Shown: positions 1 to 8,271, counted from the stretch's first letter. The stretch: 10,221 nucleotides of DNA from Saccoglossus kowalevskii (GCF_000003605.2 NW_003105104.1:78734-88954); one strand, 5' to 3'. The notes: generated from the sequence alone by a model not told the origin. Numbers and translations: made by a program.

Positions 1-31
1 AAAATAATAATTATCATACATGAAACGCGTG

Positions 32-51
32 ATTCTATAGTATTCTATAGT
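32..51. repeat. Tandem duplication of ATTCTATAGT
   Basis: Two exact adjacent copies of a 10-bp unit at the left edge of the window. Confidence 0.7.
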
Positions 52-278
52 AAAATCTGATTCTGTATTCAGCGACAATGTTATTTACTGAGCAACCTGA
101 TTTTATTCATGATCACTGACAACTCATTCGCGGCGTGTTCAATGTTTTCCTCACAACTGTTTATGACCACTGGTCGACAACTGTATATTGCTTGTAGTAA
201 TTGTAGAACAAAGGAAAATCACATTTCTAATGTAACACCGCTATATCTTGTGATGTATTTCATTGCATCCGTTTCCAG

Positions 279-541
279 TATATCCACTATCTAAACTAGC
301 TATGGATGCCCTAAGTCCATTCACGGTTCAGTATCTTATAATGTGTATAACAGAGGAAATTCTGAATCCTAACAGAGTCACATGTTTATTTATAGTCGCA
401 AATGTCATGGAAATTGGTGTCATTTTTTACGCAGGTGGAAATATTTCTTTACATCTCAAAATTTTCTTGGGTGGCATGGGAGGAATTCTAATATTGTGGA
501 AACATTTAAAAAAATCTACGTACGATTTAGTGAGTTTGTAG
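279..541 (+). CDS. Possible terminal exon of an unrecognised membrane protein
   Basis: Open frame after the acceptor-like CCGTTTCCAG (phase 1 entry), ending at TAG 539-541. An internal ATG at 302 could also start a 79-residue protein. It encodes two hydrophobic stretches, VTCLFIVANVMEIGVIFYAGG and LKIFLGGMGGILILW, then a basic and polar tail HLKKSTYDLVSL. Amino-acid use looks more protein-like than most frames here, with Gly-rich membrane helices. An AATAAA at 790-795 could end a 3' UTR of about 250 bases. No family recognised; a chance ORF remains quite possible. Confidence 0.3.
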
Positions 542-1363
542 GATGATAATAATTGTCCATTATTTAACATTGAGAGGTTCTCTCCCACAATTCATAGCGT
601 ATATGTGCAGTAGTTTAGTAGTTTATTGAAACACTTAAAAATCCTTAGAGGGAATTAAAATGGTCACACTAACTGCTAAAACACATATTTAAAACATACA
701 ATTTTTACAAAAGATACTATCTAAAGCACGACAATGGTTTAAAAAACAAAAAAACAAACTACAATTACAAAACTGGTGATACATGTAATAATAAAAAAAA
801 TAGATAAAATAATTAAAAAAAAGAGCAATAAACAAAAAATAAGCAGTAGCATGCCCAGTAGAGCAACATTTGAATTCGGCTGCAAGACATGCCTGTTAAC
901 TGTATACCGTTACATTGGTGTTACAAACTCGGGGGAGGGGGGGGGGGTCATGTTAGTGAGACAAATCGACTGTGGGAAGATTTTGTATAAAACGAATTGA
1001 CTGCGTCTTCTATGGCTTTTGCTCGCCGCACAACCGGCCAACGCAGTGACCCATGTGTCTTGTAGCACTAGGCGTGTTGATGATGTCATTTGCATAATTA
1101 TGTTCAGAAGAGCGTAATCTATGCAATCTATATGTTAATACGTATACCACAAGCACGTATCGCTACATTGTCTTTGTACATTTCCTTGGAAGGGGTACTG
1201 GCTGGTTGGACAATAGTAAGTATATCTGTTGTGCAAAGATTTATCTCCAATTACTAAGTCGCAGACGACTCGTCGACCGTGTATTACTCGAATAATCGAA
1301 TGACGTCACATATGGTTCTACAGTGATATGAAATTAAATGTGTGAGCTTGAAATTAACACACT
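542..1363. other. Gene-free, A-rich then mixed sequence
   Basis: Contains an A-rich tract (about 740-845), the G tract and a perfect CRE octamer TGACGTCA (1301-1308). ORFs here are short, cross low-complexity tracts or lack ATG. No gene supported. Confidence 0.5.
931..947. repeat. G-rich homopolymer tract
   Basis: Five G, one A, then eleven G. It is exceptional in this AT-rich region and a likely site of sequencing or length variation. Frames that cross it on either strand should not be trusted. Confidence 0.85.
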
Positions 1364-1502
1364 TTAAAGTGGAGGAGTCGTCCCAAGCGACGATAACAGT
1401 GCACGCTAAAACGCACAGGCTTATGGGTAGACGCTTGTTTGTAAACAATGACACGCTATGGCCATCTGACGCATGCGCAGGTGACGACTCCCACCGCTTT
1501 AA
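1364..1502. mobile_element. Short TTAA-bounded inverted-repeat element (MITE-like)
   Basis: The left end TTAAAGTGGAGGAGTCGTC (1364-1382) and the reverse complement of the right end, TTAAAGCGGTGGGAGTCGTC (1502-1483), match over about 19 bases apart from one substitution and a small mismatch/indel at the centre. Both arms start with TTAA, the target duplicated by piggyBac-type elements. The interior (about 100 bases) is more GC-rich than its surroundings and carries no ORF. Being only 139 bases and lacking a transposase, it would be a non-autonomous remnant. A chance inverted repeat is less likely but not excluded. Confidence 0.4.
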
Positions 1503-2333
1503 TAGATCTAATTATACTGGTCAACAAATTTTACCGACGCACATGTGTTGATTTGCATAACAATCAATTGTCTCAAAAGTTAATTTAATTGCATGACAAT
1601 AAACTAATGCGCCTAAATCGGCAATTCCCTTGATGATGCATACATGAATGTTTATTATCAGTTCCCGCCACCAGAGAACACCTCGGCTTCGACCAATTAT
1701 AGATAGGCAGTGTAAACAAAGTCGTCGTCATCTTGATTTACTTTTTAATTTACATTTTTTTGTCTATAGACTGAATGAGAAACCATGCCCGGGTTTACAT
1801 ATTTGTTTATACATCGGACGAATGGTACACCAACAGTTCCAGTGTCAATTATTATGGTACTACCAAGCCATTTGATGTTCGTTACTTTAGTCCGGGGTCA
1901 CGTCTGGTAAAGTACATAGCACACATAAACAGCTAGGCTTTCAGCTCCCCAGCCTTACCTACATGGTTTGACCATAGTTACGTTTATTGAAACGTTTAGC
2001 CAATTGCGTGTATTTATTTGATCGCGGGGTATGGCTATATACTCATATATTGATTGCCAAATTTATAGATAACGCGTCTTTGTATTACAACTTGCTACGT
2101 ACATTTGAGTTATTTTCATCTTTGTTTAGTGTCGCTTGGTTCTGTGCGTGCATGATGAATGTGTTCGTTCCCTTTTACTCTCAATTATTATTAGCCTATG
2201 ATCCGAACATTGACGTCCTGTAACGACGCCCATCGGAATGATTTCCAAAGTGATCATTGCCCGTAAAAGGAACTGTATATATATATGTTTTTTATACAAA
2301 TTTCAGTTTAGCAATTACAGCATTAACGTGGTC

Positions 2334-2366
2334 ATTTTATGAACTATTTAGATAATTTCATAAAAT
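2334..2366. repeat. Perfect 10-bp inverted repeat (hairpin)
   Basis: ATTTTATGAA at 2334-2343 and its exact complement TTCATAAAAT at 2357-2366, separated by 13 bases. It lies in non-coding DNA and is AT-rich, so functional meaning is doubtful. Confidence 0.4.
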
Positions 2367-3320
2367 TTTCCATCGTCATATTTAAATGTTGAAACTAGTG
2401 ATAGGTTAGGCCAAATTTGTCGCTAAATTGACTGGACTAATAGCCTTGTTAGTGAATAATCAAGTATCATGCCACGGACTTAAAGTCGACATTGTGGGTT
2501 CACCCATGTGAGACATTTTCTGAAAAACCAAAATAAAATCATGGAGACTCAACTTCAGAGACATGGTGTATCATATATTACGTAATCATGTGTCACGTAC
2601 ATACGATTAAACTGAAAAGGTACAAAAATGAAGAATTACTCCTTGCATTTCTTGAATAATCCCAAAATACCGAGTAAATATCCAAACATGGACATAAACA
2701 AGTCCCATACAAATTCATAAATTCAGTGAAATGCTTGACATGTACACATTAGTGGTAGTAGCATAATAAGAACAAAATGACTTATCGAAAAAAACACTCC
2801 CAAACAAAAAGACGAACATCTACATATATTAGTGACGTATGTCACGGTGACTATGACCTCCAATTACTGGGAAAGAAAATCTGAACATATAAAATCACAA
2901 AGCTATGTGTAGATGATGCATAGAAAAAAATAGTAAACTTTCAGTAATATAGAATGCGTTTCCGCATAAAGATTAGCAAGTAAATCGTCCAGGAAAAACG
3001 TTATGGGCTGATCAAATCTAGTCACATGTGTGGGACAATTCAAAACCAAATCGCCATAAATACACAATACAGTCAACTTCTCACTTAAAATATAGTAAAC
3101 ACCGTTGAGTAATTAATTTGTGCATTATACTACCATGTTAACAAACGATGTGTTCCTTTAACGGGCGCTACATTTAAAACTTACAAATAGAAATTTGACC
3201 TGATGTTTAAGTGACGCGTGATTTCGATAACGATCGATGTGCAATTATATTGAACAATTACTGGCAGAGTGAACATTGTTGATTTAACTTTAGAGAAAAC
3301 AACGAAAAATTCAACAATAT

Positions 3321-3340
3321 TATATATATATATATATATA
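3321..3340. repeat. (TA)10 microsatellite
   Basis: Ten TA dinucleotides in non-coding DNA downstream of the NHL gene; probably length-variable. Confidence 0.9.
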
Positions 3341-3670
3341 CGGAGCATTTGAAGGAGATTTATACAGTCTCTTGTAATATTTTTTGGAGTTTTTTTCAAT
3401 AAAATAAAATAAGGGAGTGTATATATGGCGAAAGCCGGGTTACCGCGAAATAAACCAATTGCTTTTGAGAAAGAGAATGTTAGAGACAGCGAGGCGTTGG
3501 ATCCGATAAAATATGTATTATACCAGTTTTACGGTTTGAAATCTTGTTCATTAGTTCTCGTATTTACCTATTACCGGTTGTATTGTTTTAGTTATGTGGT
3601 ACAGACATATGTCAGATAAGCTCTGGCTTCAGTAATGCTAACGCCTTGACTGAAATGTTATAATTACCAC

Positions 3671-4503
3671 TCATCGTAGGTGGGATTGTAAATGAATGAC
3701 TTTGACAATGCTACTGAACTGCTCTGTGACTGCTATTCTCAATGGCGAGCCTCGATTTACACAAATACCATATGGTTTGTGCACACCGCTGATAACATCT
3801 ATAAATTCAAACTGGTTGTTGTAAACCATAATTTTGTTATTACTCACACCACACACATATATGTTATCTTCACTGTCAACACTAATTCCTGAAGGAAAAT
3901 ATTTCCCACCATCCTCACCAATACATGGACACAAATATATACACTCTAGATTAGTGTCTAGTACATGAATAGAACAATTAATAATGTCAGAAACGATTAC
4001 ACGATTCTTGCTGTTGACAGCTATTGACAACGGATAACCGAGCTTTCGATCTATTGGTTGATAAGTTGATACATATACGCCATCTACAGTGTACTTCTTC
4101 ACACTGTGATTATCGCTCTGATGATCGATTACCACGACATTTTTACCATCATTGGTCAGTGTAATACCACGGGGATCGATAACACCAAGTACAGGATAAG
4201 TGTTTATCAGTCGATTTTCGACTGTACATACTACTATTTGTTTGTTACTGGTGTCAGCTATGTAATAGATCCCATCACACGAGACGGTGACATCAATAGG
4301 CAGAAATGGCTTGGAAAAGTTAAATGCTATCATTGCTTTATATCGGCCATTCCAGTTCAATATATGTACACGTTTATTGCCCATATCCACAATAACCAAT
4401 TCTCCTCTGTCATTAATGGTAATCCCAGCTAAACTTTCTGACATTCCACATTTAAGGCCTCCAATCTCCAGAATACTAGATTCAGTGGTTGACGCTTCAA
4501 CAT
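3671..4503 (-). CDS. Terminal coding exon: six NHL repeats (beta-propeller)
   Basis: Encodes residues 358-634 and ends at TGA (3673-3671). The acceptor is TTATTCTTTCAG, entered in phase 1. Six repeats are visible, each with the NHL core 'P/L-xGIxhxxxGxhhhhDxxNxxIxhh': starts near residues 381 (SLAGITINDRGELVIVDMGN), 425 (LPIDVTVSCDGIYYIADTSN), 467 (DPRGITLTNDGKNVVVID), 514 (YPLSIAVNSKNRVIVSDIIN), 560 (FPSGISVDSEDNIYVCGVSN) and 599 (KPYGICVNR). Six is the usual number for a closed TRIM-NHL-type propeller. Blades 3 and 6 are the most divergent, with the D-x-x-N turn lost in blade 6. The frame stays open for another 97 bases into the intron, so an unspliced longer N-terminus is conceivable but unlikely. 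Confidence 0.88.
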
Positions 4504-7500
4504 CTGAAAGAATAATTACAATATCTTTGACAAACATTATACATGTACTAGCTGGTGAAGACAAAAAAAAAATTTCAAATGCCCGGGTCTGTGAAGTCAA
4601 ATAATTCTAAACCTAAATCCTATATCTGATGAGGAAAATTTTTTTTTTTCAATATAAATGCAACCTTAATGTTACAGGTATTGAAAACATTAATTGCAAT
4701 TTGTGCTTTGAATAAAACTTATTGGAATGACATTGAAATAAATGGCGTTTGGAGATAAATATATATGTAGCGCAAAATGGCTTCCAGTTTTCAGAAATGT
4801 GCAGTTGCATGATGTTCGCACGTGTAACAAGCGTATATACATTTTGACACTATAACCCGACGATGTAATTTTGTAAATAAATATTGTTTCGTTGAATGAT
4901 CAACACTAATATTGATCTTACATGACCCAATTCATACATACCTCGTTGGATGTCGTCATCCTGTTCATGACACTGAAAACATAAATAAGAATATTTAAGG
5001 AATAATCCCCTCACAGATGCGGAGGCGATTATACCAGAAGGTTTCGACCAATTTTACCACATATACACACGCGCGATAGCAATTGTGTATATTGTCAAAA
5101 TATAGTGGTATATTATTATTATTGTTATTATTATTACTAGGCATTTAACCTTATTGTGTGATATTCACGTTTGGGGCCAACTTCTTAACACAGAAAGCCG
5201 TGCTTGCATAAATTAAAAGTACCTCTCATCCAATTGGGGGTGACGCACTAGTGAAATAAAAATGGTCATGGTACAAGCTTATATGGCAAGGTAAACTTTA
5301 CGATAATTCGTTACACGTCACCATTTTATGTGTGTCCGTTACTAAGTATGTTACTTTATGTCTGGATACTACACTACATGACGTCACTCGTATCAACCAA
5401 ATCTACACAAAAATAATTTGGTATACCTTATTATTATTGCAAAAATTGTGTATCTTTGTGTAACGTGTGTAATTTTGTCAATAATTCTATTACCATATGT
5501 TCGCATGTTAATCACTATCATTATTCTTACCTGCTTTGTAAATAACTTGGTTGATAATTCACAGTTTACGTTTTGTAGCCTATGTATTCCTAATCTGAGC
5601 GAGTCAATTATCTCATCTTTTTCTCTTACTGACTTAGTAAGGGCCTCCACTCGTTTTCGCTGCTTTGTCAAATCATACACATTCCTCCGACAACGAGCTA
5701 CCATCTGCTGTAATAGTGGTACTAAATCTCGAAATGATTCCAAGCTTCGTCTTGACGGATATGACGTTGTGAATAGATTCAGGTTGGTGAGTGACGTCAT
5801 GGTTTGGTGTGATGAGGAAGGTGTAAGAGCCCTTTTACAACCATACGTGATAAGTTGAAACTCTTCTGCTTCTGCAACCCAACAAGAGCAATTGATCTTG
5901 AGCAAGTCAAATAATTACATTATTTCACCCTTAACGCTCGCCGTCTGAAGACATGCCTTTTCATTATTTTGAACTTACAAATGTTTCATTTAGAAATATT
6001 TGATAATAAGGCTGACATGAAACATTGCATACATTTTCGCGAAAATGTGACCATGCACCAGCGCACAGTACTGGTATACTAATATGCTAACTTCTTAATC
6101 ATTGTTCCGTGATAGTTTTCGTTGATCGTTTGTATTATTTTTCACAGTATACAATGTTGTTTTGTGTACACAGTGACAAACATATAGAATATAATATAAA
6201 ATACCTTGGAAATACTTCTCAACAATCTCTAAACACGACGAATCCACATTGGTTGATATTCGTAATGTTATATCACGGTCTTTTATCAAATATTTCATCT
6301 CATCTGTTATCAGAATATTTGTTAACAATCCTTCTAGCTTCTTCAAACCATCTCGGAATGACACCAATCCTCTCAGACTCCAGCAACGGGCGACGAGTAT
6401 GACACTCGATATTGTAATACCAGAGAGATTGACACCGACTTGTTCGAATGCCTCTCTCATCAGTTGCTTTTTCTCCTTTTCCGATGCATCACTCTTCACC
6501 ATTTTCTTCATCTGTATAATAAATAAGGTCATTGCCGCCCTAAATTGTTCGTCGTCGTCCACACTGCTTCCTTCTAAAGAAATTGGAACCATAATATCTG
6601 TAATACAAATATGGCGATTAGGATGTTTTTATGATGGACGCTAACGCTCATGTGCACATGTCGTGATTTGTGCTATATATACTTTCATTACTTTAAATGT
6701 ATTTTTGAAAATAACTTTAAAACACCATAACATAATCATGTACAAATGCACCCCAAACTCTCTACTTGTAACCGTGGTAAAATAAAAATGGACCAGGAAC
6801 CAGCATACAACGATTACAGATACATCGAGCAGTGGAGAAAATTCGCACGTGTATTTGTCCCAAACTCAACTATGAGATCATCCTGAACAACTAAATTTAT
6901 ACATGTTGCACATGTAGAGGATACTCTTGTTATATTGTTCAGGAGAGTCTCAACAACTAGCCCAATGTTTTTGGGAGTTTTCGACCATTGTTTTCACCGG
7001 TTGTGGCTTGCATAGTTGAAAACACACTCCCGCCCAAACGGAACGAGGTATTCGGACAATGCAATTGCTTGTATAATATAATTATTATTTTAGGATATTC
7101 GTTAATGATAAAAGATTAATCTACCTGCACATCGCGTTGAGTACTGCACACACGAATCTGAGGCTCTTCGTTTTCTTTTCTCCCCTGATGAAAATAAATG
7201 ACCAACACGGTGATAATTACAGCAAGTATGACAAAGGGAGAGTAGTTTGGTTCTGGACTTCTTTTCACTGATTGACCAAGGAAGCTAAGGAATACTGATG
7301 GGTGGTAGTCGGATTGACATACGAGTGAATGAAATAAATGTCAATAATACAATATTAAGTACAGCAGAAACGCTTATATATGGGTAACCAGGGGAGGTGT
7401 ACTTGTGTGTATATAATACATACTGAAAAGGAGCAAACCGACGCAATAATGCGCCAACATTCATTGCCCACTAATAATAATAATTGGGAAAAAGAAAAAG

Positions 7501-8101
7501 GCAGTTTACTTCCAATCGAGCATATATATGATTATACTGGCTGTCACGTGACGTTGCTTTAATAATTTGTCTGCGTCTGTAAAACGAATTTTCATTGGTC
7601 AAAATGCCAGTAAACAACCGAGTTTATTTCATTATAACCAGTCAAGCCTGCTGAATGTGCCTACTTTATATATAGAATGGAGGTACCTACCTATAGCATC
7701 ACCATAACGATTTTGATACTCTTTCACTCGTTTAGCAAGTGTAGAGTTCTTTGTAGTCTTTAATAATCTTGATAGATAGCTCAGATTATATTTAGATATC
7801 ACAGATGCGTCTACAAGCGCCCAAATAAGATCTGCGGGGTCTTCCATTGATTCTATTTTGTTCTCTGACAATCTACAACGACACATACGTTTCATGGCAC
7901 GAAATGCAGCTAAAAAAACAAGCAAAATGCAAGTGTTGCGTACTCACTTTACGGAGCTGTTCATTAGCAAAGAGCAGGGTTATATGACTTAAATTACTAT
8001 GCAAAAAACTTACGTTTTTTTATTTCTGCACCTATCTCCTCGATAAAAATGGCAAAGTCATCACGAGCATTTTCATCTTCATCACTCGATGCTGAACTCA
8101 T
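3671..8101 (-). CDS. Six-exon gene: DED - TRADD-N - coiled coil - NHL propeller protein (634 aa, predicted)
   Basis: Spliced CDS join of 8101-8014, 7909-7691, 6597-6205, 5871-5531, 4972-4942 and 4503-3671, read on the minus strand. Exon lengths are 88, 219, 393, 341, 31 and 833 nt, total 1,905 nt including TGA. Every junction has GT..AG ends and the phases (1,1,1,0,1) keep one frame open, which is strong internal support for the model. Domains: DED at about residues 14-98, TRADD-N-like at about 157-232, coiled coil at about 274-347, acidic linker 348-357, six NHL repeats at about 381-629. No RING, B-box, caspase or NACHT domain is present. In known families, DEDs and TRADD-N mediate death and NF-kB adaptor assembly, and NHL propellers bind protein or RNA ligands. 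A cytosolic sensor/adaptor role is inferred. There is no canonical AATAAA within about 500 nt after the stop, so the 3' end is unknown. I do not recognise a named orthologue. Confidence 0.75.
4942..4972 (-). CDS. 31-nt micro-exon: acidic linker
   Basis: TTATTTATGTTTTCAG precedes it and GTATGT follows it. It is entered in phase 0 and left in phase 1, exactly bridging the phase-0 donor of the coiled-coil exon to the phase-1 acceptor of the NHL exon. It encodes CHEQDDDIQR plus one base. Without it the frame between those two exons would be lost, which is the main argument that it is real. Confidence 0.6.
5111..5136. repeat. (TTA)n microsatellite with one interruption
   Basis: TTA/ATT trinucleotide repeats broken by a single G, within the intron between the coiled-coil exon and the micro-exon. 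Confidence 0.85.
5531..5871 (-). CDS. Exon 5 of the locus: linker and coiled coil
   Basis: Encodes residues 234-347. The acceptor is TTGCTCTTGTTGGGTTGCAG (phase 1) and the donor CAG|GTAAGA (phase 0). After a polar Ser/Thr linker it carries a long charged helix with heptad-like spacing of hydrophobics: ESFRDLVPLLQQMVARCRR, then YDLTKQRKRVEALTKSVREK and DEIIDSLRLGIHRLQ. In TRIM-NHL proteins a coiled coil precedes the propeller and drives dimerisation; the same role is inferred here. Another AG seven bases into the exon could serve as an acceptor but would break the frame. Confidence 0.7.
6031..6048. repeat. 18-bp perfect palindrome with TTCGCGAA core
   Basis: ACATTTTCGCGAAAATGT reads the same on both strands. 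It sits in the intron between the TRADD-N and coiled-coil exons. The core TTTCGCGAAA resembles E2F-type sites. Whether it is a bound site, a small hairpin or chance cannot be told from the sequence. Confidence 0.5.
6205..6597 (-). CDS. Exon 4 of the locus: TRADD-N-like domain
   Basis: This is the third coding exon of the main transcript (residues 103-233). The acceptor is TTTGTATTACAG and the donor CAAG|GTATTT, with phase 1 at both ends and a length of 393 nt. The first part is an acidic and helical region (residues about 115-155, rich in K and E). It is followed by a segment with the TRADD-N pattern: a beta strand ISSVILVARCWSL, a helix LVSFRDGLKKLEGLLTNIL, 'ITDEMKYLI', a beta strand DITLRIST, then a Cys-containing helix SSCLEIVEKYF. 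This domain is known from vertebrate TRADD and from many invertebrate and some bacterial conflict proteins, where it is an adaptor. The assignment rests on pattern recognition without a profile search. Confidence 0.68.
7125..7294 (-). CDS. Candidate alternative exon encoding a transmembrane segment (not in main reading frame)
   Basis: Lies inside intron 2. Acceptors are possible at 7295 (CAG; exon from 7294) or 7285 (TAG; exon from 7284). The donor is CAG|GTAGAT after 7125. One frame encodes a basic, Pro-containing lead (SVKRSPEPNYSP), a clear hydrophobic span FVILAVIITVLVIYF, then a polar tail HQGRKENEEPQIRVCSTQ. From exon 2 it can be entered in frame by either donor-acceptor pair (phase 1 with 7294, phase 2 with 7284). 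It leaves in phase 0, whereas exon 4 needs phase 1. Splicing on to exon 4 therefore hits TAG within eight codons, and reading through the donor gives TAA at 7118-7116. It could be a terminal or cassette exon making a DED-membrane-anchor isoform of about 160 residues, a poison exon, or chance. No canonical AATAAA follows it. Confidence 0.4.
7521..7600 (-). promoter_or_regulatory. Promoter-like motif cluster in intron 2 (CCAAT, palindromic E-box, TATA-like)
   Basis: Read on the minus strand, the order is TGACCAAT (inverted ATTGGTCA near 7595-7602), GTCACGTGAC (7552-7543, a perfect palindrome matching the USF/TFEB-type E-box), then CATATATATG (7530-7521). This is the order and spacing expected of a promoter. 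It would direct transcription towards the transmembrane exon candidate and the TRADD-N exon, bypassing the DED. No cap-site evidence is available. Confidence 0.3.
7691..7909 (-). CDS. Exon 2: body of a death effector domain (DED)
   Basis: Encodes residues 30-102. The acceptor is a T-rich tract ending TTTTTTTAG at 7910. The preferred donor is GTAGGT (7690-7685), with phase 1 at both ends; an alternative donor GTACCT four bases further on gives phase 2. The pattern AFRAMKRMCR, then DPADLIWALVD, SVISKYNLSYLSRLLK and LAKRVKEY matches DED helices 2 to 6: hydrophobic FxxM/L in helix 2, a D-L-hxxL helix 3, the 'isxxNLxxLxxLL' stretch, then a terminal L-xx-V-xxY helix. DEDs make homotypic contacts in FADD, caspase-8 and related adaptors. 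The RxDL part of the usual E/D-RxDL charge triad is absent: residues 84-87 read NSTL. Confidence 0.75.
8014..8101 (-). CDS. Exon 1: start codon, acidic N-terminus and DED helix 1
   Basis: Encodes residues 1-29 plus one base. The ATG at 8101-8099 has A at -3, and an in-frame TAA lies nine bases upstream, so no longer N-terminus is possible without another 5' exon. The first residues are Ser- and acid-rich (MSSASSDEDEN). They are followed by an amphipathic helix, DDFAIFIEEIGAEIKK, that fits the first helix of a death-fold domain. The exon ends at the strong donor GTAAGT (8013-8008) in phase 1. Intron 1 is only 104 bases. The exon is too short to stand out as an ORF and is recognised by its fit to exon 2. 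Confidence 0.7.
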
Positions 8102-8229
8102 CTTTGATTAGTATATTTTCTGTTATGATATGAAAATTAAAGAGGTCTGAAAATTAAAAAAAAAAATGTTTAATAACATTAAAAATGCGATGTCGGTGTG
8201 ATCAAACGTGAGACATCTATATCATAGTA

Positions 8230-8237
8230 CTTTTATA
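8230..8237 (-). promoter_or_regulatory. TATA box candidate for the DED/NHL gene
   Basis: TATAAAAG on the minus strand lies about 130 bases before the start codon, so transcription would begin near 8200 and give a short 5' UTR. A T-rich tract ending in TTTTCAG (acceptor-like, 8148-8147) lies between it and the ATG, so a 5' UTR intron or a trans-splice site cannot be excluded. Short motif in AT-rich DNA, hence modest confidence. Confidence 0.35.
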
Positions 8238-8271
8238 CGACATGTATACAAGATAAGTTTATAATAATATC

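Larger units (their letters stand above)
1503..3670. other. Gene-free region left of the NHL gene
   Basis: No supported coding exon. The part next to 3671 must hold the 3' UTR of the NHL gene on the minus strand, but I see no canonical AATAAA there; only variants such as TATAAA (3364-3359) occur. Holds the 2334-2366 hairpin and the TA microsatellite. Confidence 0.45.
6598..7690 (-). other. Intron 2 of the main gene model
   Basis: The longest intron, 1,093 bases, GTAGGT..ACAG, phase 1. It contains the promoter-like cluster, the transmembrane exon candidate (7294-7125) and, further on, an inverted repeat TCCTGAACAA (6881-6890) / TTGTTCAGGA (6935-6944). Confidence 0.6.

Noticed and set aside
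1987-2223. Plus-strand frame of 78 codons with hydrophobic stretches
   Set aside because: Starts at TTG, has no acceptor or poly(A) signal fitting it, and the hydrophobicity is what AT-rich DNA gives by chance.
3181-3399. Minus-strand frame of 72 codons
   Set aside because: Runs through the TA microsatellite (IYIYIY) and follows the NHL stop; composition is low complexity.
3425-3619. Plus-strand ATG frame with a charged N-terminal half (MAKAGLPRNKPIAFEKEN...)
   Set aside because: It has a poor start context, lies where the NHL gene's 3' UTR must be, runs antisense towards a real exon, and its second half is low-quality. No splice partner found.
4106-4604. Two overlapping plus-strand frames
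   Set aside because: Antisense shadows of the NHL exon; no domain pattern of their own.
5418-5858. Plus-strand frame of 146 codons
   Set aside because: Antisense shadow of the coiled-coil exon, whose splice sites and heptads on the minus strand are convincing.
6109-6644. Plus-strand frames over the TRADD-N exon
   Set aside because: Antisense shadows of a minus-strand exon with matching splice phases.
6838-6871. Possible extra exon in intron 2 after TTGTTCAG (DDLIVEFGTNT)
   Set aside because: The only donor giving the needed phase (GTGCGA) is weak and sits within a few bases of better ones in the wrong phase; it is not needed for the main model.
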